NCBI RefSeq assembly: GCF_947507565.1
Contig: NC_089186.1
Coordinates: 496,001-560,000 of the forward strand
Direction of reading: 5' to 3'
From: Oscarella lobularis
Lineage: Eukaryota > Porifera > Homoscleromorpha > Homosclerophorida > Oscarellidae
Length of the DNA stretch: 64,000 bases
The position numbers were made by a program, and so were the translations under genes. This document shows positions 51,730 to 63,600 of this stretch, in pieces. Position 1 is the stretch's first letter. Each line of letters opens with the position of its first letter. The notes under the pieces were generated by a model. It saw nothing but the letters and a program-made list of their open reading frames with translations. It was not told where the DNA came from and did not search any database.

Positions 51730-54700
51730 TTAGCAAAGATTTGTAACACCTTTGCCTTGGGAAAGATAAAGAAATTTTTTTCTCTGCCCAACTTCTTCTT
51801 CGTTCGACGCCAACACGTCCTGCCTAAAGTTTGAAAGTGAGTCGACAAATCTACTGAGAAGACCTGGCATTGGTTTCCTCGAAGCACTTGCTGCTCTCCA
51901 CTGAATATGATTACATAAATGTGTTTACATAATGAATAGAAAGTTTCATACTGAACTCCTGCTCTTTCTCTTCTTTCATTTCCGTCATTTTCTTTAATTC
52001 AGCATCCTTAGCCTCGTAGCGATCAAATAGTTCTTCTGTCAAATAATGGCATAAATACATTAATTCAAAAAAAGGAAGCTTCATACTGAACTCCCGCTCT
52101 CTCTGTTCTTTCATTTGAGCCATTTCCTTCAATTCAACTTCCTTTGTCTCATAGCGATCGACTAAATCCTCTTTCAAACGAAATTACATAAATACATATA
52201 CTCCAATATAAGAAGTTCCGTACTGAACTCCTGTTCTCTCCGTTCTCTAATTTCAATCATTTTCTTCAATTCGACTTGCGTCATCTCGTAGCGATCAATT
52301 AGTTTCTCTGTCAAATAAGATTAAATAAATACAAATACTCCCCTGGAAAAAGTTCCATACTGAATTCCTGCTCTTTCTGTTCGTTCACTTTAGTCACTTT
52401 CTCTAACTCAACTTCCTTTCTCTTGTAACGAGCAAATAGTTCCTCTGGCAAATATTATTATATTAATATACAGTATACTCCACTAGAAGACGTCCTATAC
52501 TGAGCTCCAGCTCTTTTTCTCTTTTAACTTCAAACATTTCATCCAATTTAACTTTCTTCGCCTCACAGCAATCCAGCAAGTCCGCTGTTAATTGAAAAAT
52601 GTACTACGTTTAACACAAAATCCTACATACCAATTTCCTTCTCTTTCGTCTCTATCAATATAGTCATTTCCCTCAACGAATCTACTTTTGTCTCATACCG
52701 AACCAACAAATCCTCTTCAAACAACATTGTATAAAAAATTACAACTATAGGTTCCGTACGATTCGCTCTTTTGCCCATTTCAATTTCTAAGTCCTTGTCT
52801 TCAGCCGCAGCTTTTAACCTCTCTACAAAGAGCAAACAATCAATTTGCTTGAGATAAAATACACACTTCAAACCAATTTCGCGAGTCTGACGCTCAAGCC
52901 TTTGACAATTGTTAATGATTTCCTCTATAAAGTAAACACAACAAAATTAATAGCCAAATTGCTAGAACAAAATCATAACTTCTTCACCTTCGTTTTTAGT
53001 CAAAAAAGCCGCCAAAATGCACTTCTCTAAATCTGCCACGCTTTCCCGTTCCGCCTTTTCCTTTGTAACGACTCTGCCTTTAGCAAGGACATCACCTGTA
53101 GCTTTTTCCAAGAGACAAGGCCACACAAAGTAGTCAATTTGGCTGCTTTCATCCGATTCGAAGTAACGTTCGTGCTGAGAGGGACAGAACATTTTGTGTT
53201 CGGTGACGAGAACTAGAGAGCGCCTTTGAATGACAATATCCCAAAACACAGGAATGCACTTCTCAAGAAATGTGTTCGCACTAGTGTAGATAGACGGAGG
53301 CATTAAGTTGTCGCACTTTCGCCAGTTTTGGAAGCCCATCGCCCTCTAAAATGAAAACAATACACTCTGTACCGGTACCGTAATTTGTTTACACACCGTC
53401 TTCACAAGTTCGTAAATTTGTGATGTGAGGGAAGCCGGCATAACTCTGCAAAGTAACGCGGCACTCTCAATTATAGCTCTCTGCACGCTTGGGCTGTCAA
53501 CATGGGACTCCAAGTCTAAAGCATCCGCTAGAAGTTTTCCCTTTTCTTCCAATGTCAGCATTGCTGCCCTGTAAACAGCCTAAAGAGAGTGTAATGCTCG
53601 ACTAATTCAAGTACAAGATTCTTACATTCAACATATCAAGAATGAACTTGCTAAGGAACTTTTGACTTGACTTTACAAATGCAGAATCTAAGCTCTCTCG
53701 AACGTTGTCGCTGTCGTCGAAAAGATCTTGAAACCGTTTGGAAATTTCCCTAGGACGTCGAGAATCTGATATTTCTTCAACCTCAGCGCTTGCATGTGCT
53801 TCCAAAACGTGATTCTCTGAATCTGTCATGTCTTCAGAAGAATCGGAATCGTGCTTTGGTGAATCAAAATCCTGCAACGATTCCGCCACGTCTTCCGCTT
53901 TCGCCTGTTCTTTGGCTTTTGTCACGACTTTGCCTTTAGCGAGTACTCTACGTGTGACTTCTTCTATGAGGCAAGGCCATAAAAAAAAGTCAATTTGGCT
54001 GCTCTCATCGAATTCAGAAAAACGTTCATGCTGAGAGGGACAGAACTTTGTGTGGTCGGCGACGAGAACTAGAGGGCGCCTTTGCATACACATGTCCCAG
54101 AACAAAGGTATGCACTTTTCGATGAAAGCGTCTGCAGTAGTGTGGATACACGTTGGCACTACGTCAACGCTCTTTCGCCAGTTTTGGAACTCAATAGTCC
54201 TCTAAATTGAAAACAATAGAGTCTATACACCGTAAATACTATGTATTGTTTAACACCACACCATCTTCACGTTTTTGTAAATTTTTGATGTGAGAGAATC
54301 CGGCATAACTCTGCAAAGTGACACGGCACTCTCAATGATAGCTCTCTGCGCGCCTGGGTGATCTCCCAAGCCTAAAGCAGACGCAAGAAGCTTTCCCTTT
54401 CTTTCCAATGTCAGCGCTGCTGCACTGTGAACAGCCTAAAGGGAGTGCAAGACATGAATAATTCGAGCTCAAGCTTCTTACATTCAGCATATTAAGAATG
54501 AACTTGCTAATGAACTTTTGAGATGACCCCTTCCCTGCAGAAGCTAAGCTCTCTCCAATGACGTGACTGCATTTGAAAAGATCGTGAAATCGCTTAGCGA
54601 TTTGACTAGGTTGTCGAGGATCTGAGTATTCTTCAACATTGAAAGATAGAGAATCAAGTGCTTTAGATTCCCTACAAAGGTTCACTACAGCAGTGGCACC

Positions 54701-55647
54701 TGATCGCTAAACTTAGCTCTTACGAAGTAGGGAGTCTTCTCACAGAACAGGAGCTACTCGCTCTTTCTTCAAACTCTTTGCTCTGCTCTCGCGTGACTAT
54801 TAACAGATCTTGGCATGCCGCAGATTGTGAAGTCACTGGAGGTTTACCTGAAGCCTCACGTAGATCATTAGGTGAAGCTTCTTGTAGAACATGTTCAGTC
54901 TCTTCTTCTGCTTGCTCCATAAAAAGAGATGCAGTCCATCTCTCCAAATTCATTTCTGATTTTTTAGGGGCTAGAAAAGCAATACCTATTATAGGATTAG
55001 TCTTGCTGCTCAAAAATCAAATTCTTACCTCCCACATCTTTACACACACCAATAAGGGTAATCCGTCTCTTAAATAAGTCAAACGCTCTAATGCACCTGT
55101 CTAAAACATTCGATCCAGTCACTTCAGTCGGTGACTTCGCGAGCTTCAAACAGGCGTCATAGATTATCCAGTATTCCCAAATGGATGTTTCTAGGTGAAG
55201 AATTTCTTCAAATTGCGGGTTTCGTTCTGTCGGATGCGATGGGAAAAATAAGGTCTCAAAAAAACTTAGGTATGTTCCGGCCTCGTGGATTGTTTTACAC
55301 TCTTCAATAGTACGATATTCAGTCTTGGCTGAAGATTTTGGCCGCTGTGAAGCTCTCTCCATCACACGAATGCGCTTTTCACGAGGAAGAGAGCGAGCAC
55401 CTGATGCGATCACTTCGAGTCGAGTCTCTTCTTCATCAAAACGCTCCTGCAACTGAGTAGGCAGTTCGACGTTCTCTAACGGGGTTCCGGATTCCAAGCA
55501 GAAGATTGCTGCAAACAGCAGAGATCGAGAACCTTCAACGACGTAACGCTCGAGAGACTGATTCCGAACAGCTTCCTCCAGCAGCTCCCTTTGAGTTTTC
55601 ACCCACATCCTAAGTTCTACCTGTTTCGCTGTAACACTTCGATCCAT
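51730..55647 (-). CDS. MIEAP-like double-domain protein with expandable coiled coil
   Basis: Seventeen exons join in phase to 1039 residues: 55647-55029, 54985-54724, 54671-54482, 54435-54262, 54201-53626, 53579-53397, 53345-52988, eight coiled-coil exons 52924-51952, 51900-51855, 51823-51730. The N-terminal 206 residues are an unrecognised helical region. Then come two tandem units of a helical linker (ALTLERKGKLLASAL..AIIESA..CRVMP) plus a domain with FQNWRK..FWDMCMQRRPLVLV..QIDFFLWPCL..LAKGKVV. The W..Q.P and D..hWP.L..LaKG pattern resembles the C-terminal domain of MIEAP/SPATA18, known from mitochondrial quality control and expanded in invertebrates (recalled, not searched). The C-terminus is about 206 residues of coiled coil. 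Likely a cytosolic scaffold. Upstream lies an acidic Ser/Glu-rich segment in exon 5. Confidence 0.68.
51952..52924 (-). repeat. Tandem array of 84-nt phase 1-1 coiled-coil exons
   Basis: Six exons of exactly 84 nt: 52035-51952, 52170-52087, 52307-52224, 52444-52361, 52584-52501 and 52714-52631. Preceding them are one of 63 nt (52822-52760) and one of 51 nt (52924-52874). All begin in phase 1 and end in phase 1 with donors gtatga/gtacgg/gtatag. Each 84-nt exon encodes 28 residues, four heptads (EELFDRYEAKDAELKKM..EQEF pattern); 63 nt is three heptads. Introns are about 45-52 bp. Any exon can therefore be gained or skipped without breaking frame or heptad register. Confidence 0.85.
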
Positions 55648-55961
55648 CGCGTTGAACGATGGCACAATCTAGCGTCTTCACGGATGCGTACAGACCGTTA
55701 TAATTACGGACACAAAAGTGATCATGCGCAGTACGGTTTACCAAGTATACGATAGATGTTCTGTGATGATTTTGTTTGCGAAAACAACAGCAGTTAATTT
55801 GCTTTGGTGAAGTAACAGACAATTTTCTAATGAGGTCTACATTATTAGACAATAAATTCAGAGGTGCGTACAGACTGCATTCATCAAGTTGAATAGGATC
55901 TCTCGACGGTGTGGGTCACATGCAGGGCAGACGTTTATCTGTGTATACTACGGATACGGCA
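55648..55961. other. 5' region of the MIEAP-like gene and flank of the family B relic
   Basis: Contains the promoter region of the gene starting at 55647. From about 55860 it holds the family B 5' untranslated block (gtgcgtacagactgcattcatcaagttgaataggatc). Confidence 0.45.
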
Positions 55962-56082
55962 ATGGCATCAGTACGCTTTCTCCTGGTCATCATTCTAATC
56001 TCTTTTGGTCACTCTGCAAAGCGCGCTCGGCGAGGCTTGGTTGCAAAATGAGTTGCAACGACGCGTGCTCGATCGTCTGAGC
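55962..56082 (+). pseudogene. Family B MTS relic
   Basis: Signal-peptide-like MASVRFLLVIILISFGHS, then SAKRARRG (basic site), then TGA. A Cys segment (GCKMSCNDACSIV) is in another frame. A truncated copy isolated 16 kb from the main cluster, wedged between the MIEAP-like and ROCO genes. Confidence 0.7.
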
Positions 56083-56271
56083 TTATATCCAGGGCAATAC
56101 TGATAGCGTTCAATGACGTCACTTCTTACATCGACGTCATTTTCTCCTGGATTTTTTCCAGAGTACGTCGTTGCCGCTCTAATGCTGCTGGAAGTTATGA
56201 AAGCAATCTTCACTGATAAAAACATAACAAAAATTAGGACAAAAAATTGATGCGGTACGATGCGCGACTTT

Positions 56272-59200
56272 CTAGTCTTTAGACCATTCTTTGAATTCCT
56301 CTCTGATAGCTTCCTGGCTGACTCCGACTCTCTTAAACTTTGATAAAAGTAGGCGTACTGTAGGCGATTTTGCTGCCTTTTTCCACGATTCCAAAACCCT
56401 GAACATACGAGCAAGGTTGCTTTTAAAGGACTCGCCAAATTCCTCTAGATTGGTTGAGGCTATGCCGAGAAGAATACCGAGTTCTTCCCACTTCGATGGG
56501 CTGACAGCCGCACATGCTCTCATCAAAGCATCTGGCACCAACTCATCGTCATTGGGAAAAGAACCTTATGAAAGAAAATTCAAGAGACGGTTTTAAAATA
56601 TAATAGAATATGTACCTGAAGCGCAACGAACGAGATCAGCTGAAGCAGCCATAACCTAAATCAATATGAATAGAATTTAAAGAGATTTACCCTTTGCAAC
56701 TAACTACAGCACCTTTGAATAATCTTTCTCCACAATGACCAAGTCTCTGATAGAAGAACGATAGCTTCTTTGTGGTCGACTAGAAAACAACAAGTCACCG
56801 AAAGCCTTCTCGTCGACCTTCCGATCCACTTCAACAGCCGGATATATAGCCGGATCTTCATCGTGTCGTCGAAGGTGAGAACCGTCTATATAGAACCAGT
56901 TCAAAGAAATTCCTGGGCTTCTTTCGCTGCACGCTTGAGCGATCATGGACTTAAGCTCGTCGAGAAATTTCTTTGCCACGTCCTCGCATCGGTCTTTGCC
57001 AGACCAGCGAAGGATAACGTCAATGCAATGGCGTCTCTTCTTCACTCCCAATTGAACGAGACACTCAACGACCTTGTGACCGATGATCCTCACCAACTTG
57101 ATGCAGTCCTTCCAAACCTCGTGACCGGTGTCGGGTAGGCGAAAGCAGCGGCATTGGAGTAGGACGAACGACGACGGCGATATGATATCGATATGATGAT
57201 CGCACTCGTATCGTTGGCCGCGATACACGTTCATCGTCGACTCTTCCTCCCAGGCGTCAGGAGAAATCGAATCCTCTAGCAGAGCCGGAATCTGATATAC
57301 TTTGGGAGCGTCAGTCTCCACCGTAATGCACAGCTCCAAAAAGAGAAATATTTCAATCGCTTCATCGGATGTTACTTTGTATGAAGACGGAATGCCTTTT
57401 GTTTTGAGATAATGTCGAAATGCCTTCAGAGTCGATTCGATGTCTTCTGCGGACGCCCGGCCGAATTTTTCACGTGGCAAACCGAACGGAAAATACCGCG
57501 GGGCGAGAAGAGGACCGATGACGTTGTGACAAAGCCACGGGGGTCGAATACATATTCGACGACCGAGATTAATAATCTATGAGAGAATATTATAAGCAAT
57601 ACGAACTAACGACTCGCTCACTATTCCGGACAAGTCGAGAAACTCGACGGCGACTTTGCTCTCGTCCTCGCTTAAATCGACGCCGACTTCTGCAGCGACC
57701 CACTTTCTAAATTCCTCTGCTGTCACAAAATAGGGCAATGGAGCCTTCCTCTTCTCGTCGGGAAGAGAAACGTATTCCTCGAGGGCCTGGCACAGTTTGG
57801 GAACCTCATCGGCTCCCTGTGAAAATTCAGGTTAATTAATACATAAATTAATTAAGCTGTCTCGTTCGATACCTCGAGCATTTCTTCGCGAACGCTTCTC
57901 AATCTGTTTCGACAGTCGGTCATGCCAGCTGATTGGCTCTGACTGCAATCCATTTCGACGACGTGCGAAACCTGAAACGTGTCTCCAAACTCACTTTGAA
58001 GAGTTTCGAAGACTCGATTCAGCTTGAAACTCATTTCGATTCTCGCTTTTTCGCTCAAGTCGATCAAATTGAAGACGATGAATAGGTGAATGAGCGACGC
58101 CGATTGCATAGGAAGCGGTCGCAACGACGCCTTGGAGAACGCACACCAATAGCGTCCTTCGACGAGAAGACTCTCCTCTGACGTATCCTCTTTTCGAATA
58201 GGCAGAACGAGGACGAAAACCGTGTTGGATCGTCGGAAGAAGAGACCGTGAGCGCTGTGGAAGGTCAGTTGGGCGCCGAAGTCCCAGATCGTTACCTTGC
58301 CCACGCTTGGAAGATGGACTCGGTGAATTTCAATTCCGGCCGTGCGATCTTTGGGATCGATTGGGAGGCAATTGAGCTGGAGAAGAGAATTGACCAACGT
58401 CGTCTTCCCCGCCATGACGCTGCCAATCACGCAGAGTTTAATCGCATCGGGACGAACCATTTCTCGTCGGAGGACAGAAAATCGGACGCCATCCTATCAA
58501 CGCAAATTACACAACGCCGAATAACCTAATTCAACTTTTATAACGAACGTAATGCTGTCGAAGTATCTTTCCGATGTTCTCGTTTCTTGCCAATTCATGA
58601 GCTAATTTTCCGTCCTGAATTTTAATCTGTAACAAAGTCGTCTCCGGCCGAAAAGAAAATGTGTCACCTTATCTTTGCACATGATGTCGGCGCCGTTCTG
58701 AATCAATAGATCAATGACGTGCGGTCGAGACGGGTCTTTGTAATTCAAACAATTCCTCGCTGCAACAATATGCAAGACAGTCCGGTTCACCTATAAAAAA
58801 GGAATAGAGAGCAATCACAATCCAGACTACATTCCTAACAATCGTTTTGACGGATACATCTGCCCCAAGTTCAAGTAGTTTCTGAATGACGCCGTAATGA
58901 GGATACATCGAGCAACATGCGTGTAATAAGACCGTCATCCCCTCCTTAATTAAGAAAAAAAATTTGATGAAGCGAATGCGATTATCAATACGTTTCTCAC
59001 GCTGTAGGTATGATTGACATCGAGGCCTTTTTCAACGATAAGATATTGAACAAGATCTCTTTGAACGCTCTCAGACTGCTCGCTGTTGAGAGATACAGCC
59101 CAAGACAAAGCCATAGTTCCATTCTGAGAAAGAAGAAAAAAAGAAAGCAACGCTAGCTCCACACGTCATGGAAGAACGACTATGCAACTCACGGCACTCT

Positions 59201-59954
59201 CAGCGAGACAGTCAGCTCCTGCTTCAGCCAAACAGCGCACTTTCAATAGCGCATCGATTAAACTTGTACACGCCGACATCAGTGGCGTTCCACCGAACTG
59301 ACGAAAATAGATAGATAAAACGACACAGAAGAAAAATCTAGTCTAACTGCGTCCTTGGTGTTGAGAAGGGCACCGTGCTCCACGAGCCATCTCAAGCTGA
59401 CGAAGTCTCCAAACTGCGCGGCACAGTGAAGCGGGGAGCGTTTGAACATCTGCATCGCGTGCATACACGTATGAGCTAACTCATCACGATCCAAAACGCA
59501 CAGTAAGCTACGTACCTCGTCATGGGGATCGCTGAGACTTTGATTCTTCTCCAAGAAAAAGTAGCAAAGCCACTCGTCCACTTCTTCCGCCGTCTCAAAT
59601 CTTCGTCCCAGCAAGTAGTACCAAGCTGGATATGGGCTTTGACTGTGGATCTAGCGAAAACAGTAACACATACGTCGACGAAAAACGAGATTACGTGCAC
59701 CGTACTATTTGCTGTTCTCGAAATCCTCTCTCTTTATAGAGAAACCGACTCAGTTTCGAATACCTTCTCGGCTTTTCGATGTCCTTCTGTTCAGCGACTG
59801 TCTCTATAAGTCGCTCTATCGTAGAACGAGCGGACGATGACATTGAGTCCTCGGCCACTGGAAATGACGACTCGCGTGGAGAGCTACGTTGCACAGAAGA
59901 GCTCGCGCGCGGAGCTCGCGCTGGAACAAGAGCTGGACGGCTCCAGCGATCCAT
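56272..59954 (-). CDS. Ankyrin-ROC-COR-death protein (ROCO/DAPK-like without kinase), intact
   Basis: Thirteen exons fit in phase to 1009 residues: 59954-59706, 59650-59516, 59449-59348, 59297-59193, 59123-59001, 58941-58840, 58790-58668, 58626-58549, 58493-57873, 57816-57622, 57576-56713, 56655-56616, 56564-56272. Ankyrin repeats lie at about 129-340 (one repeat per exon, SPLHCAAQFGDF and similar). The ROC GTPase is at 352-546 with P-loop GSVMAGKT (363-370), switch-like WDFGAQ and NLID in the G4 position. COR is at about 612-900 (IRPPWLCHNVIGPLL start). The death domain is at about 918-1005. In DAPK1 the same ankyrin-ROC-COR-death order follows a kinase; here there is no kinase. Probable cytosolic GTP-dependent death or stress signalling scaffold. 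The start ATG at 59954 is the first in frame. Confidence 0.88.
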
Positions 59955-60610
59955 GCTGCACAAAACGCCCCCCTTTGACCTTTGTTTTCATACCTCTAGT
60001 CTCATTGGATGATCGGATCACGTGGTTGAAGCATAGATACTGAAGAAAGGTATGGTTGAACAGACGATTTTATGACACTGCGCAACGTCTATCCACCTGC
60101 GGAGTCTATCGTAACATCCGTTTTTCGGACCAATTAAACAACATGTAGCTCCCGCCGGATTCTGTAATGTAGAGAGCAATAACAACCTTGCCATTTACCG
60201 CTGCCCCTTCTATATCAATTAGTCAGATATTTTGTGTTAAAAATAAAGTTTTTTGCCTTTAGCATGTGTTTGTTTTTATTAAAAGGATTGAAACGGCTAG
60301 TACAGATTTAATTAAACTGATACAGGCCGGGAAAAATGACAAAAACAGTGAAAAAGAATTGACAGAAACATCGACAAAGTCATTGACAAAAACATTGATA
60401 AAGTCACTGAAAAAACACCAAAAACATTGACAAAGTCCTTGAAAAAACACTTTCAAACAGCATCACCACATAAAAACACTAACTAAATAAAGCGAGAAAG
60501 CGCGGAACAACAAAAGCTACATAGTCGAATAAAAACAGACAACAACATATAGTGAGAATAATAGAATACAACTCAAAAAAACAAGCGAGAAACAGTTCTG
60601 CATGTATGAC
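59955..60610. other. Spacer with AT-rich minisatellite
   Basis: 60355-60445 holds four to five imperfect 24-bp units of acaaagtcattgacaaaaacattg type. The rest is AT-rich 3' flank of the gene at 60611 and 5' flank of the ROCO gene. Confidence 0.5.
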
Positions 60611-63600
60611 TTACTGGTCTTCACCTTTGTACATCTTCTCAAGAGAACGTAAGTTGGCCAGAACTTCTTCTCCAGCATCAGCAACGACCCTGCCTTTTCC
60701 TGGCAATTCTTCACGAAAAATTTTTTTGATTTCACTAAAGCGGTCGGTCCAGCCACTGACTAACTTCGGGTAACTTCCTCCAGTGGCCTCGAATTTAGAC
60801 GTTGCCTTACCGACGTCAAATTTATTCCCCGACTTAAGACATTCGACTGCAGATCTAGAGTTGGCTCCTTTTGCCCGATTAACGTTGTCAAGCGTAGGCA
60901 CAATATTAAATGGCCGATTGAGGACATCGCCTATGAAATCCAAAAGAATTTCCTTTCGCTTCGGACCCAATAGGCGAAATGCTTTACTAGAAACGCAACG
61001 GTTGAAACAGCTCATAAGATCGTCTTTTGAAACAAAGTGGTCAGCGTGAATTCTTCTTCTGTCAACATCACCAAATCGTCGGCCAGTATGAAAATCAAAG
61101 TGTGATTGCTTGACCTGGTCTTTGGTCTTTTGTGGCAGTTGTTTAAAAAAGCCTGTAGTGAGCGTTCGATTTTGAACCAAAATCAATTGCCTTCGCGTCA
61201 TTTTCCCAATTCGAACGCCGCTATTGTTGTTTCCTATTTTTCCGCCGTTTCCGCCACTTCCACCGTTTCCTCCGCCGTTTCCTCCACCGTTTCCTCCGCC
61301 GTTTCCTCCACTTCCACCGTTTCCACTACTTCCTCCTTTTCCCCCATTTGAGCCACTACTTCCACTTCCACCTTGGCTACCGCTATTCTGACCACCTTGT
61401 CCACCAGGAGGCGAAGAGCTGGTCGCACCAGCCCGTCTATTGACTGGAACAGAAAAACCGCTTCGAGCCGAGAACTGGCTTGCAGTCACACGAATTGGTC
61501 TAGCTTGCCTATAATTATTGTTCCCGGTTAAACGAAAGCTATTAAAAGATGCACGAACTGCGACATGACGTGATGTGCACTTGGGCGCAAGAATAACGCC
61601 ACCATAGACATTATAGCCCGGGCGAAATTTGTTCAGAGCAGCTGGAGCCCATAAGCAAGGTGTCGCGCTTGAACTTTGACGCCAAGAAAACTCTGCCAAT
61701 TTTCCGTTTCTTATTATTTTATCTAACGCGTTTTCCAAAGCAACTCTCTTCTGGTAATAGTGCTCCTTTTTCTGCCTGAGAATCTGACTACGAACGCCAT
61801 CTTTCGATATCTTCGTAGAGGCAACAAAATTTGCCAGTTCGCGAAGAGAGCCATTGTAAGAATCCAAATAACGGCTGACAAGACGTTTTAGATCATAATG
61901 GGATACATAAGAGTCACAAAGGCTCTTAACTTGATCAACGATATCTTCAAACGTTCCATCAACAAAGCGACTAAGCCCTCCTTTTGAATTTATGTCGTCT
62001 CTCTGCATACGCAAAGCGCGCTCAATAGTGTCGCGTATACCATGCCAAATCTTTCCATATTGGACGGAAACAAAGTTTTCATCAACTGTAGGGTTCGCTT
62101 CCTGTTTTCGGAATCCGGAAAGGTAACTGTACAGAACCCGTCCGACAAACGTCAGTTTTACCATTTCTCTGAGGCGGAGAAATATAGGAAAATAACGACC
62201 AATTTCGTCGTAATTCGCAGTCATATCTCTGGCAAAATCAATTTCCGGGCTTTCTGGATCCATGTCTGAGGTGTCAACTAGTTTGCCGTCAATGTCATGA
62301 AACATGGGAGACGTCCGGATGACCATTTTCGGCTGTTTGAAATAGAACGTCACTTCGTCTTTGCGAGAAGAAATTTTTTCGTCATAAACGAGTTCGTCAG
62401 CTTGTATCCAAAATCTGTGGGCACCGCTGTCAGACATAGAGGCCTTCCTTTCATGCACCGGCCGAAGAACTGACTTCAGCGTTCGTGGCAACTTGTCGAG
62501 TAGGCCTACACCCTCGCCCGTCAGAGTCGGACGCTGTTTAAACGGAGGTTTTGAGGAGACATCAGCTCCGACACTGAAGGACTTCATCAGATAGTCTGCT
62601 TCAAACATCGCCTGAAGCAGCCCACCTCCTCCGATGTTCTCTGGGCCAAACCGAAACTTTTGAAAGGGATGATAGCGTTCGTGGACGGTGGGAGCATCAA
62701 GACTAAAGAAAGGCGGACTTGGGTTTTCTTTGCTTATTCTCACTGCTTCGGCAACGTCAGATTGGCTAAAGAGCCCTAGGTGCGAGCGGTCAGATTTTCG
62801 TGTGTGAAGCTGAAAAGACGGAGGAGTGGACTCAAAGTTTATAGTAAAGCCCACTAACTCGGCGTACTCCAAACTCTGGGCAAAGTGAGGCTGCTGAATA
62901 AGCCAACCTTCAGAATCACGCTCCAACAGCGGTGACGTCATTACGTCAGTTACGTTCTCCCAAGACCAGCCTTGCTTCCGAAGAAGACCCTCTGCAGCCT
63001 TAGCGTGGGCATTGGCGCTGTCGTCTAGCTCAGTTAGATGAAGCAGATCGTTTTCGTAGATTTGGTAATCTATTTCTTCCAGTAGGAGAGGGCGCTTTGC
63101 GGCTTCGCTAACGTGCTGAAGTTCCAGCACAAATTCCGAGTGCAATTCACCGGAAACAATATTGAGCAGTATTGCCTCCGATAATCCTACATTAGGAACG
63201 TTCCAGAAAGGACACAGACGCGAGAAATGAAGCAAGGACTGAAATAGCTCAACAATAATATCGGCGTCCTCTTTGCTGATATCCGCATTTATTAGGCTCA
63301 CCGCGTGAATAATCATTATTATAGCTTGCCGCAACACGTAAAACTGCATTCCGGGATGAAGACGCCTTATGAATATTTGAGACGCCAATAATGAGCAGTG
63401 AACAATGGCCTTCTTTAGACCATGTGCTTCAGGGTGGACAGCTTGCTTGTCACTACGCCTACTAACTTGTGGCGGAAGCAGTCCCTCTTTGACTTTAGAA
63501 TCCAGCTCTTTTAGAAACCACGAAGCTGCTAGAAGAAATGCGACGACAATCTCAGATGCATGACAGCAGGCTGGCACGAAATCGAGATAAGCAACGGCGA

